64,000 bases of DNA from Muribaculaceae bacterium (GTDB lineage Bacteria > Bacteroidota > Bacteroidia > Bacteroidales > Muribaculaceae), in assembly GCA_017405965.1 (NCBI GenBank), contig JAFQZK010000018.1, positions 16,891 to 80,890 on the forward strand. Direction: 5' to 3'. The translations under genes and the position numbers were made by a program. A model generated the notes under the pieces. It was given only the letters and a program-made list of their open reading frames with translations. It searched no databases and was not told the origin of the DNA. Positions 34,442 to 42,758 of the stretch are shown here, piece by piece (within the stretch, counting starts at the first letter, position 1; each line of letters starts with the position of its first letter).

Positions 34442-35848
34442 ATGAGAAAGCTATTGTGGACAATGGGATTGATGTTGCTGGCCTTGACGGCCTGCATCAA
34501 GCGGTCGGGTAATTTTCAGCCCGACAACACAGGTGTGCGCCTGGACTCAACCAATCTGCCCATCGTGTGGATCGAGGTGGACGGCGATTCCATCGAGCGC
34601 GATGCTCGCATCGGAGCTTACATGAAAATCATCCACAACGGTAATGGCAAGATCAACTATGCCGACACAATAGCCCACACCAACCAGCGCGTGAATTATC
34701 AAGGCTACATCTCGCTGCGTCATCGCGGCAATTCCACCTATTACAACAGTCCTAAAAAGGGCTACTCGATACGCACGCTTTCCGAGCCCTTGTGGCGCGG
34801 ACTCGCCAAGAAAGACAATGTATCGCTGTTGGGCATGGGCCGGGACAACAACTGGGCCTTGCTGGCTCCCTACAACGACAAGAGCATGATGCGCGACCTG
34901 TTGGCATTTGAAATCTCCAGGCCGTGGATGGAATACGCCCCCCAAGGTCGCTACTGCGAAGTCTTTCTTGACGGCACCTACTACGGCGTGTTCATTCTCT
35001 CTGAAGTCGTCACCAAAGGCCGCTACCGACTCGACCTCAGGAAACCCGGAGACCAAGGCGACGCCCTCACCGGCGACTACATGATGGAGGTGGACAACAA
35101 CGATGACGTGACCTACGTTTCCAAGCACCATCCCATCAGCAACAGCGGCGTACCTTACACCAACCGTTATATCCTGTTCCAGTACAAGTTCCCTGACTAC
35201 GAGGACTTGGAAGAGTATCAACGCGATTACATCAACCACCGTGTTGACCTGATGGAGAATGCGCTGGCAAGCGGCAACTACCGTGACTACATCGACGTGA
35301 TGTCCTTTATCGACTACCAGCTGGCGATGGAACTGGGTCACAATGTGGATGCCTACCGCTTCAGCGTCAAGTTCTACAAGCGGCGCGACAGCGAGGATCC
35401 ACGCTTCAAGTTGGTGGTGTGGGACATGAACCTGGCCTACGGCAACAGCCACCGCCTGGAGGGCTGGCGCAACGACACGTGGCGATACCTGAGCAACGAC
35501 ATGATGAACAGGGAAGGAGAAACTTTCCTGATGCCTTTCTGGTGGCAGCGCCTCAACAACGACCCGCAATATACTGCCCAACTCAAGGCGCGATGGGCCG
35601 AATACCGGCGCAGCAACCTGCGTGAGGAAAACGTCATGGCCATCATCGACTCGCTGTCCAACGTCCTCACCTCGCACGGAGCCGAGTTGCGCAACAGCCA
35701 AGCTTGGCCCAGTTGGGGTGTCAAGGTATGGGGCAACTACTATGTGGCCTCCGACTTTGATGACGAGGTGGCCCACCTCAAGCAATGGCTCCGTGAGCGC
35801 ATCGCATGGATGGACAAGCAACTGGGTTATCAACCTATTGAAAACTGA
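34442..35848 (+). CDS. CotH kinase family lipoprotein (copy D, no dockerin)
   Basis: A 468-residue paralogue of the three CotH proteins at 13-18 kb. The N-terminus MRKLLWTMGLMLLALTAC ends in a lipobox, so this copy is membrane-anchored. The core matches its relatives (RHRGNSTY, NNWALLAPYNDKSM, GRYCEVFLDGTYYGVFIL, VVWDMNLAYGN), but the chain stops right after the CotH domain (MDKQLGYQPIEN) with no dockerin-like module. The long antisense frame opposite it is a shadow. The thioesterase gene follows after one base, indicating an operon. Confidence 0.85.
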   Translation: MRKLLWTMGLMLLALTACIKRSGNFQPDNTGVRLDSTNLPIVWIEVDGDSIERDARIGAYMKIIHNGNGKINYADTIAHTNQRVNYQGYISLRHRGNSTYYNSPKKGYSIRTLSEPLWRGLAKKDNVSLLGMGRDNNWALLAPYNDKSMMRDLLAFEISRPWMEYAPQGRYCEVFLDGTYYGVFILSEVVTKGRYRLDLRKPGDQGDALTGDYMMEVDNNDDVTYVSKHHPISNSGVPYTNRYILFQYKFPDYEDLEEYQRDYINHRVDLMENALASGNYRDYIDVMSFIDYQLAMELGHNVDAYRFSVKFYKRRDSEDPRFKLVVWDMNLAYGNSHRLEGWRNDTWRYLSNDMMNREGETFLMPFWWQRLNNDPQYTAQLKARWAEYRRSNLREENVMAIIDSLSNVLTSHGAELRNSQAWPSWGVKVWGNYYVASDFDDEVAHLKQWLRERIAWMDKQLGYQPIEN

Positions 35849-35849
35849 A

Positions 35850-36221
35850 ATGATACAAGAAGGACTTACACATACCAGCCAACTGACGGTGACCGATGCC
35901 GTCACCGCCATCGCGATGGGCTCGGGCGACATGCCCGTGCTGGCCACACCGACCATGATGGCGCTCATGGAGAATGCCGCCATGCTCGCTGTCGCCCAAC
36001 ATCTGCCCGAGGGCTGTACCACAGTGGGCGGCCACATCACCTCGTCGCACCTCAAGCCCAGCAAATTGGGCGACACTATCACGGCAACTGCCACGGTAAC
36101 CCGCGTCGAGGGCAAGAAAATCGAGTTCAAGGTCGAAGCCCGTTGCGGTGATGTGCTGCTGGGCGAGGGCACTCACTTGCGTTTCGTCGTTGACCGCGAC
36201 AAATTCTTATCGAGATTGTAA
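35850..36221 (+). CDS. Hotdog-fold thioesterase (FlK-like)
   Basis: A 123-residue protein with the single hotdog domain of thioesterases resembling fluoroacetyl-CoA thioesterase: ATPTMMALMENAAM, TTVGGHITSSHLKPSKLGD and GEGTHLRFVVD. Such small cytosolic enzymes hydrolyse short acyl-CoA esters, and the conserved Glu and His are visible in the first two blocks. The start ATG is one base after the CotH stop codon. Substrate is unknown. Confidence 0.8.
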   Translation: MIQEGLTHTSQLTVTDAVTAIAMGSGDMPVLATPTMMALMENAAMLAVAQHLPEGCTTVGGHITSSHLKPSKLGDTITATATVTRVEGKKIEFKVEARCGDVLLGEGTHLRFVVDRDKFLSRL

Positions 36222-36283
36222 CAAGTTCCGTTGCCGGAACATGCCGATTTGATATCAGTGATTATTAATTTAAACTTTGAATA

Positions 36284-36781
36284 ATGAAAAGAATTCTTTC
36301 TATCGTAGTGTTGGCCGCAGCACTGTGCTTCATCGCGGCAAACGCCCAGGAACAGGCGACACCCAAGAAGGTGTACAACGAGGACCTCAATCCACTGGAG
36401 CAGATCGACCAAGCGCTCGTTCAGGCCAAGGCCGAGGGCAAATTTGTCGTCTGCCAAGTGGGCGGCAACTGGTGCCCGTGGTGCCTGCGCTTTGCCGACT
36501 TCATCACCAACGACAGCACTATCAACAGCGTCATTGAGCAGAACTTCGTCTATATCCACGCCAACTACCATCCCCGCAAGGCGGGCGAAGTGGGACAAGC
36601 GCTGATGAAGCGACTGAACAATGCCGGACGCTTCGGCTTTCCCGTGCTGGTGATTCTTGACGAGCAGGGACAGGTCATCCACATCCAGGACTCGGGCCTT
36701 CTCGAGGAGGACAAGAGCTACAACAAAGAAAAAGTCCTGCACTTTTTCCAGAACTGGACTCCGAAGGCTGTGCGTGAATAA
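36284..36781 (+). CDS. Secreted thioredoxin-family protein
   Basis: A 165-residue protein with signal peptide (MKRILSIVVLAAALCFIAANAQ). A thioredoxin fold follows with the redox motif Cys64-Pro-Trp-Cys67 (GGNWCPWCLRF) and a cis-Pro region (RFGFPVLVIL). Likely periplasmic, acting as a thiol oxidoreductase. It opens a plus-strand run that continues with the nitroreductase. Confidence 0.85.
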   Translation: MKRILSIVVLAAALCFIAANAQEQATPKKVYNEDLNPLEQIDQALVQAKAEGKFVVCQVGGNWCPWCLRFADFITNDSTINSVIEQNFVYIHANYHPRKAGEVGQALMKRLNNAGRFGFPVLVILDEQGQVIHIQDSGLLEEDKSYNKEKVLHFFQNWTPKAVRE

Positions 36782-36808
36782 TAAAGAATAACCTAAACAA
36801 GTATTGTC

Positions 36809-37339
36809 ATGGATAACGAGATATTGAAAGCACTGCGCGAGCGCCGCAGCGTTCGCCAGTTCAAGGCCGAGCAGATTACCGATGAAGAACTGCAGGCCGT
36901 CCTCGAGGCAGGCGCTTATGCACCCACAGCCATGGGCCGACAAGACCCGTGGATCGTAGCCGTGCAGAATCCCGATATCGTTGCACAACTGGTCAGGATG
37001 AATGCCGAGGTGCTGGGCATGAACGGTAATCCCTATTACGGTGCTCCGACAATCGTGCTCGTCTTCGGCTCTCGCCCTGAGGTGTGGCCCAATGCCGTCT
37101 ATGACGGCTCTCTGGTGCTGGGCAACATGATGAATGCCGCTCATGCTATCGGGCTGGGATCATGCTGGATTCACCGTGAGCGCGAGATGTTCGACACCGA
37201 GGAGGGAAAGGCTTTGATGCGTCAGTTCGGCCTCCCCGAGGGACTGATGGGCATTGGCTCCATCGCCTTGGGTTATGCCGCTGCCGCACCGTTGCCTCCC
37301 AAAGTGCGTAAGGACAATTACTGCCGAATTGTGAAATGA
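36809..37339 (+). CDS. Nitroreductase family protein
   Basis: A 176-residue flavoenzyme. RERRSVRQF at residues 10-18 is the FMN-binding signature, and GLGSCWIHR with GYAAAAPLPPK supply later family blocks. Members use NAD(P)H to reduce nitro compounds or quinones as homodimers. It lies 28 bp behind the thioredoxin-like gene and 3 bp before the TfoX-domain gene. Confidence 0.88.
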   Translation: MDNEILKALRERRSVRQFKAEQITDEELQAVLEAGAYAPTAMGRQDPWIVAVQNPDIVAQLVRMNAEVLGMNGNPYYGAPTIVLVFGSRPEVWPNAVYDGSLVLGNMMNAAHAIGLGSCWIHREREMFDTEEGKALMRQFGLPEGLMGIGSIALGYAAAAPLPPKVRKDNYCRIVK

Positions 37340-37342
37340 TAT

Positions 37343-37666
37343 ATGGCAAGCAACGTTGACCTTGTGCAATATATCGCTGACCAGTGTGCCGGAGCAGGTG
37401 AAATCATGACGAAAAAGATGTTCGGTGACTACGGCATCTATTGTGACGGTAAAATCTTCGGCCTCATCTGCGACGACTGCTTCTACCTCAAGCCCACCGA
37501 TGCTGCGCGGCCATTGCTGCGTTCGGTGGAACTGCGGCCGCCCTATGACGGTGCCAAGGACTATTTCCTTATCACCGACGTGGACGATCGCGACTACCTC
37601 GCCGCCCTTGTGCGCGAAACATGCAAAGCACTTCCTGAACCCAAACCCAAGAAAAAGAAGAAATGA
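37343..37666 (+). CDS. TfoX/Sxy N-terminal domain protein
   Basis: A 107-residue protein consisting of only the TfoX N-terminal domain (MTKKMFGDYGIYCDGKIF, DDCFYLKPTD) plus a Lys-rich tail. In gammaproteobacteria TfoX controls competence; stand-alone N-domains in Bacteroidetes have no established role. Its stop overlaps the carbonic anhydrase start by 4 nt. Confidence 0.85.
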   Translation: MASNVDLVQYIADQCAGAGEIMTKKMFGDYGIYCDGKIFGLICDDCFYLKPTDAARPLLRSVELRPPYDGAKDYFLITDVDDRDYLAALVRETCKALPEPKPKKKKK

Positions 37667-38208
37667 TGATTGACCAAATTATTGATTATAACAAGGAATT
37701 TGTCGCCCGCAAGGGTTACGAACAGTATGTGACCGACAAGTACCCCGACAAGAAGTTGGCGGTCTTGTCCTGCATGGACACGCGATTGACCGAACTGCTG
37801 CCCGCCGCCTTGGGCCTGAAGAACGGAGATGCCAAGATCATCAAAAATGCCGGCGGATTGGTTATTTCGCCCTTCGACTCGGCGATGCGCAGCCTGGTCG
37901 TGGCCGTCTATGAACTTGGCGTAGAGGAAATCATGGTGGTGGCGCACTCCAATTGCGGCGCCTGCCACATGAGTTACAGCCACTTCCACGAGGAGATGAT
38001 CAAGCGCGGCGTGACCGACGAGACGCTTCACACCATCCGCATGTGCGGTATCGACCTCGACCAATGGCTGGAAGGTTTCAAGGACACACCTGAATCGGTA
38101 CGCAAGACTGTTGCCACGATCAAGACACACCCGCTGATGCCCCAAGGCATCACCGTACGCGGATTCATCATCGACTCGGTGACCGGCGCCCTCGAGGAAA
38201 TCGCTTGA
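37663..38208 (+). CDS. Beta-class carbonic anhydrase
   Basis: A 181-residue cytosolic zinc enzyme interconverting CO2 and bicarbonate. Zinc ligands Cys37, His95 and Cys98 and the catalytic Asp39-Arg41 dyad are visible in SCMDTR and AHSNCGACHM. Short length fits the compact bacterial subgroup. It is translationally coupled to the TfoX-domain gene. Confidence 0.92.
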   Translation: MMIDQIIDYNKEFVARKGYEQYVTDKYPDKKLAVLSCMDTRLTELLPAALGLKNGDAKIIKNAGGLVISPFDSAMRSLVVAVYELGVEEIMVVAHSNCGACHMSYSHFHEEMIKRGVTDETLHTIRMCGIDLDQWLEGFKDTPESVRKTVATIKTHPLMPQGITVRGFIIDSVTGALEEIA

Positions 38209-38380
38209 ACTGTTTCAGAAAACGCCTCACAATAGTACGATGCATATCCGTAATGCACATAACGAAAGTGAACTGGATAAAGAGTCAACATGATAGGAAT
38301 TCTTTCGAATTCAAACCGAAGAAAAAGACACCATGGTAAAAGTAGTGGTGAATCTGATTAATCAAAGTAACGTTTAGAGT

Positions 38381-39310
38381 ATGTTTTTATTAATTATAGC
38401 ATTGGCCTTGGGCCTGTTGATGCCCTTCCAGACGGCGGCCAACTCACGCCTGCGTCAGGTCGTTGGCCCCGCCTATGTCTCCACACTTGTTTCTTTCACC
38501 GTGTCCACGTTGGCACTGCTGCTGGTGTCGCTCGTGGCCGGAATCCCCATCATGCCGACCGAAACAATGCTGGCCGAGGCTCCCTGGTGGAGCTGGTTTG
38601 TGGGCATCGTGGCTGTGGTGACCATCACCATCGCCATCCATCTGTTCAAGGAAATCGGCCAATTGCAGGCACTCATCATCCCGATGTTCAGCCAACTGAT
38701 CTTCAGTTTGCTGATTGACCACTTCGGGTGGTTCGGTGCCAGAGTCATCCCGTTGGGTACCAACCGCATCATCGGAGCACTGTTGCTCATCATCGGTGTG
38801 ACACTAGTGGTCGTGCTGCCCAGGCTGAAAGCCAAGCAACAGACCACCTCAGCCAGCAGCGGGTCAAGGCAGACTTTCTGGCAACTCATGGCCGTCGTGT
38901 CGGGCTGCCTGTCGGCCAGTATCACTGGCGCTTATGCCCAGTTGGCCAGTATCGTCGGCAACCCAGTCCAGGCCACGACGGTCGCCTTCTTCGTCGCCAC
39001 GATGGCATTGCTGCTGTTCTGCACCTGCCTGGGCAAGACACAACTGGTGGGTAAGGCCTTCAACAAGGAGTACCCGTGGTGGATGTGGACAGGTGGCCTG
39101 TGCGGTGCCGTCATCGTGTTCAGCAACGCATGGCTTGTCCCGCAAGTCGGTGTCGGCGTCTTCTCCATGGCTTTGCTCGTCGGTCAGCTGGCGCTCAGCA
39201 TGTTAATGGAGCACAACGGCTGGCTCGGTGCCCCGCGCAAGCGCATCACCTGGCTCCCGATCGTCGGCATCCTGCTGATGCTCGCCGGTGTCGCCCTCAT
39301 CCGCCTGTAA
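38381..39310 (+). CDS. DMT superfamily transporter with two YdcZ (DUF606) repeats
   Basis: A 309-residue inner-membrane protein of about ten helices made of two homologous halves (1-150 and 165-309), each with the YdcZ/DUF606 pattern (LLMPFQTAANSRLRQVVGP; SASITGAYAQLASIVGNP). Export of small metabolites is typical of the superfamily; the substrate is unknown. It lies 170 bp behind the carbonic anhydrase gene, in a gap with no clear promoter. Confidence 0.85.
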   Translation: MFLLIIALALGLLMPFQTAANSRLRQVVGPAYVSTLVSFTVSTLALLLVSLVAGIPIMPTETMLAEAPWWSWFVGIVAVVTITIAIHLFKEIGQLQALIIPMFSQLIFSLLIDHFGWFGARVIPLGTNRIIGALLLIIGVTLVVVLPRLKAKQQTTSASSGSRQTFWQLMAVVSGCLSASITGAYAQLASIVGNPVQATTVAFFVATMALLLFCTCLGKTQLVGKAFNKEYPWWMWTGGLCGAVIVFSNAWLVPQVGVGVFSMALLVGQLALSMLMEHNGWLGAPRKRITWLPIVGILLMLAGVALIRL

Positions 39311-39322
39311 AGCGCTAGCGCT
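39311..39322. repeat. 12-bp palindrome AGCGCTAGCGCT
   Basis: Perfect palindrome just behind the transporter stop codon. A related CCGCTAGCGC lies at 50625-50635. Possibly part of a terminator. Confidence 0.4.
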
Positions 39323-39394
39323 CACTGAATCCGCCTAAATGTTGTTTTGTCATTGATGACACCTTCGAGCGACTGCTTTCAACAATGCCAATCC

Positions 39395-39490
39395 GAAAAT
39401 TTTAGCTAAAATCAGCGACTAAAACCGAAAAAATTAGCTAAATTTAGCGGTTATAACCGAAAAATTTATTATAAATTTGGCGGTTTCAAG
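39395..39490 (+). repeat. Three tandem degenerate 32-bp repeats upstream of DUF4143 ATPase copy 2
   Basis: Contiguous units at 39395-39426, 39427-39458 and 39459-39490. Each starts GAAAA(A/T), has a central TTA or TAA with A/T-rich flanks, and ends in an (A/G)GCG-(G/A)-(T/C)T block. The middle unit contains the perfect palindrome CGGTTATAACCG. The third unit ends 9 bp before the -7 box. Confidence 0.75.
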
Positions 39491-39499
39491 AATTATATC

Positions 39500-39507
39500 T
39501 ATTTTTG
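39500..39507 (+). promoter_or_regulatory. -7 box for DUF4143 ATPase copy 2
   Basis: TATTTTTG, 27 bp before ATG 39535. A TTG in this box would be an alternative start codon at 39505 and is rejected for that reason. Confidence 0.65.
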
Positions 39508-39534
39508 TATCCGAGAAGATGTTGCTTTAAACCT

Positions 39535-40656
39535 ATGATACAGAGACAAATTGAATCCAACCTGAAGCAAGACTTCGGTCAAGGCAAAGTTATCGTGCTG
39601 CTCGGTGCACGTCAAGTGGGAAAAACCACAATGATTGATGCGTTGAGTCATGGCGCCAATGACGTCCTCATACTCAATTGCGACGATCAAGAAGACGTCT
39701 TGCTCATCGAGGGGAGAAGCACAACCGAGTTGAGGACGCTGCTGTCACCTTACCGATATGTCTTCATCGATGAGGCTCAACGGGTCAAGAACATCGGGCT
39801 GACGATTAAGAAGATGGCCGACTTGAAACTCCCGACTCAAGTGATTGTTACAGGGTCATCGTCATTGGAATTGGCCAACGACATCAATGAGCCAGCTACA
39901 GGCCGCACAATCGAGTACAGGCTATATCCCTTGTCTCTTTCAGAATTGGCCCAGGAAACCAGTGAACGTGAAGAATCACGAATGCTGCAACAACGGCTCA
40001 TTTACGGATGCTATCCAGGAGTTGTCACCGATAGCGCCCATGCAAAGCGCACGTTAGCGACTTTGGCCAACGATTATTTATATAAAGACATTTTAGCCTA
40101 TCGGGGCATCAAGAAACCTGAAGTGTTGCAAAAACTTGTACGGGCTCTTGCCCTGCAAGTGGGTAGCGAAGTCTCCTATAATGAATTGAGCAATCTTTTA
40201 GGAGTTGACAAGGAGACTGTAGAGAGCTATATCGGGCTGCTGGAGAAGTGTTTTGTCGTTTTCCGCCTCGATTCTTTCAGCCGAAACCTGCGTAACGAAA
40301 TCAAGAAGGGAAAAAAAGTCTATTTCTATGACAACGGCATCCGCAATGCAGTCATTTCCAACTACGCTCCCCTTGAGCTGAGGATGGATAATGGTGCCTT
40401 GTGGGAAAATCTGATGGTGAGCGAACGCATCAAACGCAACATGTATAGCGGCAGTTTTGCACAGTTGTATTTTTGGCGCACGCATGACCAAAAAGAGATA
40501 GACCTGATTGAGGAGGAGGATGGAATGATACGAGCATTTGAGTTCAAATGGAATCCACGGGCCAAGTCACGCGTGCCTGAACAGTTCATCAAGACGTATG
40601 CTCCGAAAGTTTTTTCTGTCATCACCCCAGATAACTTTTGGGAGTTTGTAAAGTGA
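39535..40656 (+). CDS. AAA family ATPase with DUF4143 C-terminal domain (copy 2)
   Basis: A 373-residue protein. Walker A is GARQVGKT (24-31), Walker B YVFIDEAQ (about 79-86), and VTGSSSLELA is the sensor-like block of AAA_14 proteins. The C-terminal DUF4143 part has QKEIDLIEEE followed by AFEFKWNP, an Asp...Glu-x-Lys pattern like the other copies. The linking region (SYNELSNLLGVDKETVESYIGLLEK) looks like a winged helix. It is shorter than copies 1 and 3, lacking their long insertions. The gene is AT-rich relative to its neighbours and appears inserted into an otherwise metabolic plus-strand run. Confidence 0.87.
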   Translation: MIQRQIESNLKQDFGQGKVIVLLGARQVGKTTMIDALSHGANDVLILNCDDQEDVLLIEGRSTTELRTLLSPYRYVFIDEAQRVKNIGLTIKKMADLKLPTQVIVTGSSSLELANDINEPATGRTIEYRLYPLSLSELAQETSEREESRMLQQRLIYGCYPGVVTDSAHAKRTLATLANDYLYKDILAYRGIKKPEVLQKLVRALALQVGSEVSYNELSNLLGVDKETVESYIGLLEKCFVVFRLDSFSRNLRNEIKKGKKVYFYDNGIRNAVISNYAPLELRMDNGALWENLMVSERIKRNMYSGSFAQLYFWRTHDQKEIDLIEEEDGMIRAFEFKWNPRAKSRVPEQFIKTYAPKVFSVITPDNFWEFVK

Positions 40657-40701
40657 AGGAGTTTTCAACAAAGTTTGATTTGATTTAATATATTATTGAC
40701 T

Positions 40702-41121
40702 ATGGCGAAGAAGATTTATTTTGCGGGATCGATTCGTGGTGGGCGCGTGGACGCCGACCTGTATAACCGCATCATCAGTTATATCCAGCGCACCGATGTG
40801 GTGCTCACCGAACACGTGGGCAAGAGCAACCTGAGCCTAGTAGAGCAGGGCCGCGAACGCGATGCGCACATCTATGACCAGGACACGGCATGGCTGCGCG
40901 AGAGCGATGTGCTCATCGGCGAATGCACCTGTCCCTCGCTGGGCGTGGGCTATGAACTGGCCTATGCCGAGGCTCACGGCATTCCGTGCCACATCTTCTA
41001 CGACCGAAGCAAGACGCAGCTGTCGGCCATGCTCACCGGCAACCCCTACTTCCATATCCACCCCTACACCAACGAGGACGAGATTTATCCTCGGCTTGAT
41101 GAAATCCTGAGGGCGGAATAA
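40702..41121 (+). CDS. 2'-deoxynucleoside 5'-phosphate N-hydrolase (DNPH1/Rcl-like)
   Basis: A 139-residue protein. The opening IYFAGSIRGGR, the later LTEHVG and SLGVGYELAYA closely follow mammalian DNPH1 (Rcl), which cleaves the N-glycosidic bond of deoxynucleoside monophosphates, notably 5-hydroxymethyl-dUMP. Glu85 in GYELAYA is the expected nucleophile and Asp69 in ESDVLIGE the supporting acid. This fits nucleotide-pool cleaning better than the broader nucleoside deoxyribosyltransferase label. ATG 40702 was chosen over a TTG six bases earlier. Confidence 0.83.
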   Translation: MAKKIYFAGSIRGGRVDADLYNRIISYIQRTDVVLTEHVGKSNLSLVEQGRERDAHIYDQDTAWLRESDVLIGECTCPSLGVGYELAYAEAHGIPCHIFYDRSKTQLSAMLTGNPYFHIHPYTNEDEIYPRLDEILRAE

Positions 41122-41156
41122 TCCATTAACGTATTTCTTATTAAATGCTTTAAGTC

Positions 41157-41546
41157 ATGCTACATCTGAACAAAGTACATCACATCGCCATTATCTGCTC
41201 CGACTATCAGCGGACCCTTGACTTCTATACTCGTGTGGTCGGCTGCCAAATACTCGCCGAACACTGGCGCGAAGAGCAACAGTCCTATCTGACTAAACTG
41301 GCACTGAACGGCGATTACATCATCGAGTTGTTCTCGTTCAATTCTCCCCCACAGCGCCTATCCTATCCCGAGGCAGCGGGCCTGCGGCATCTGGCTTTTG
41401 AAGTGGATGACATCGTGGCCGAAGTCAAGGAGCTGGAGCGCTTGGGCGTGGCTCACGAGGAAATCAGGACCGACGCCACTACCGGCAAGCGTTTCGTCTT
41501 CTTCAACGATCCCGATGGTCAACCCCTCGAAATGTACGAGAAGTAA
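41157..41546 (+). CDS. VOC-family protein (YaeR/GloA2-like)
   Basis: A 129-residue metal-binding protein of the vicinal-oxygen-chelate fold. Two half-domain patterns are clear: VHHIAIICSDYQRTLDFYTRV and LRHLAFEVDDI...RFVFFNDPDGQPLEMYE (quoted here in parts). His9, Glu (IIELF), His (LRHLAF) and the terminal Glu are likely metal ligands. YaeR relatives are often annotated as lactoylglutathione lyase, but their true substrate is uncertain. Confidence 0.83.
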   Translation: MLHLNKVHHIAIICSDYQRTLDFYTRVVGCQILAEHWREEQQSYLTKLALNGDYIIELFSFNSPPQRLSYPEAAGLRHLAFEVDDIVAEVKELERLGVAHEEIRTDATTGKRFVFFNDPDGQPLEMYEK

Positions 41547-41560
41547 CTTCATAATTCGCT

Positions 41561-42235
41561 ATGATTATGATGAAACGAGGAACGATACATAATGCAAACG
41601 AGTTGATGAACCTGATTCAGGAAATCGGGTTCCTGCCGTTGCTGTACAGCGGCATCAGCAGCTTCTCGGCCGAGGAGATGGTAGATGCCGACTGCCGGTA
41701 TGTGGTCTATGACGATGGATGGGACTGGCCCTTGTGGAAGTGGAAAGGCCCCATCGTCACCGAGGGTAACTGTGTATACGGTAAGTTCTTTGACAAGAAA
41801 GCCGGCTTTGTGAGCCGCGAGTGGTGGCCCGACCTGTACAACTGGCGACGTCACGCCTACCCTGCCCCGGCGCCGGGATCGGTCGAGGAGGCTGTTCTGA
41901 TGACCTTGCGCGAGCAAGGCAGCCTCATCACACGCGAGCTACGCGCCGCCTGCGGTTTCAACGGCCCTAAGATGCGCAGCCGCTTCGATGGCTATGTGAC
42001 GCGCTTGCAGATGGCGTGCCGCATCGTCACCCAGGACTTTGTCTATCCCCGCGACAAGCACAACCGCGAGTACGGTTGGGGATGGGCGCTGTTGACCACC
42101 CCCGAGCAACTGTTGGGTAAAGAGGCCTGCCTGTGCGACCGCACTCCCGAGGAGTCGCTTGAACGCATCCTGACGCACCTCAAGGGGATCCTACCCTACA
42201 CACCTGAAAAAGAAATCATGAAACTCATCAAATAA
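41561..42235 (+). CDS. AlkZ-related protein of unknown function
   Basis: A 224-residue protein. The segment VVYDDGWDWPLWKWKGPI and EWWPDLYNWRR, and a C-terminal winged-helix-like part (LREQGSLITRELRAACGF), recall proteins related to the AlkZ/YcaQ DNA glycosylase family, but the usual catalytic QxQ is not evident. I cannot assign an activity. Three near-adjacent Met codons (41561, 41567, 41570) make the exact start uncertain. It sits 14 bp behind the VOC gene and 12 bp before the small repeat protein, in one operon. Confidence 0.5.
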   Translation: MIMMKRGTIHNANELMNLIQEIGFLPLLYSGISSFSAEEMVDADCRYVVYDDGWDWPLWKWKGPIVTEGNCVYGKFFDKKAGFVSREWWPDLYNWRRHAYPAPAPGSVEEAVLMTLREQGSLITRELRAACGFNGPKMRSRFDGYVTRLQMACRIVTQDFVYPRDKHNREYGWGWALLTTPEQLLGKEACLCDRTPEESLERILTHLKGILPYTPEKEIMKLIK

Positions 42236-42247
42236 AACGACACTATT

Positions 42248-42616
42248 ATGAAAAGAATACTCATAGCCTTCATCATGCTCATGGCATTCACCGCCATGCA
42301 GGCCCAGAAAATCAGTTACATCGAGACCAAGAGCTCATGGCACTATGTCTATGACGAGAAGGGGAAGAAAGTGCACACCTTCAGCACCAGCCAGGGCGAG
42401 GTCGTCGCTTACAGCGAGTCGTTCTACATCCTCAAGAAGAGCGGCTGGTACTACACCTGCAACGCCAAGGGGAAGAAACTGCACACCTTCTCGGTGAGCA
42501 ACGTTGGCGAAATCCTGTCGGCAGCCGGAGACACTTTCACGAGCAAGAAGAGCGGGTGGATCTACACCTGGGACAAGAACGGCAAGAAACTCGCCACCCG
42601 CAGTGCCAATCATTAG
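42248..42616 (+). CDS. Small secreted protein with three internal repeats
   Basis: A 122-residue protein with signal peptide MKRILIAFIMLMAFTAMQAQ. The mature part is three repeats of about 37 residues, each with KS(S/G)W-x-Y followed by GKK(V/L)(H/A)T: KSSWHYVYDEKGKKVHTFS, KSGWYYTCNAKGKKLHTFS, KSGWIYTWDKNGKKLATRS. This resembles short beta-meander (WG-like) repeats; the last unit is truncated. It is very basic. No family was recognised and the function is unknown. Confidence 0.7.
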   Translation: MKRILIAFIMLMAFTAMQAQKISYIETKSSWHYVYDEKGKKVHTFSTSQGEVVAYSESFYILKKSGWYYTCNAKGKKLHTFSVSNVGEILSAAGDTFTSKKSGWIYTWDKNGKKLATRSANH

Positions 42617-42660
42617 TGTCACTTCACATCGGCCGGACTAACAACTATTAACACTCAAAA

Positions 42661-42692
42661 TTTGCTTTTTTCAGACATTTTTCCTATATTTG
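42661..42692 (+). promoter_or_regulatory. Promoter of sbcDC
   Basis: TTTG at 42661-42664, 20 bp, TATATTTG at 42685-42692; 66 bp before sbcD. Confidence 0.75.
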
Positions 42693-42758
42693 TGGTAAGA
42701 AATATCAAGGAGAGAAATCAGTGTGAAGTACAATTAAACACATCAACAACATTAATCT

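Noticed and set aside
34547-36172. 541-codon minus-strand ORF
   Set aside because: Antisense to the CotH lipoprotein and thioesterase genes; mirrors the antisense frames seen over the other CotH copies, a codon-bias artefact.
38209-38380. Small peptide genes (17 and 23 codons) before the DMT transporter
   Set aside because: No ribosome-binding or conservation evidence; most likely chance frames in a gap.
39395-39490. CRISPR array suggested by 32-bp units
   Set aside because: The units are contiguous and degenerate with no unique spacers, and no cas genes are present.
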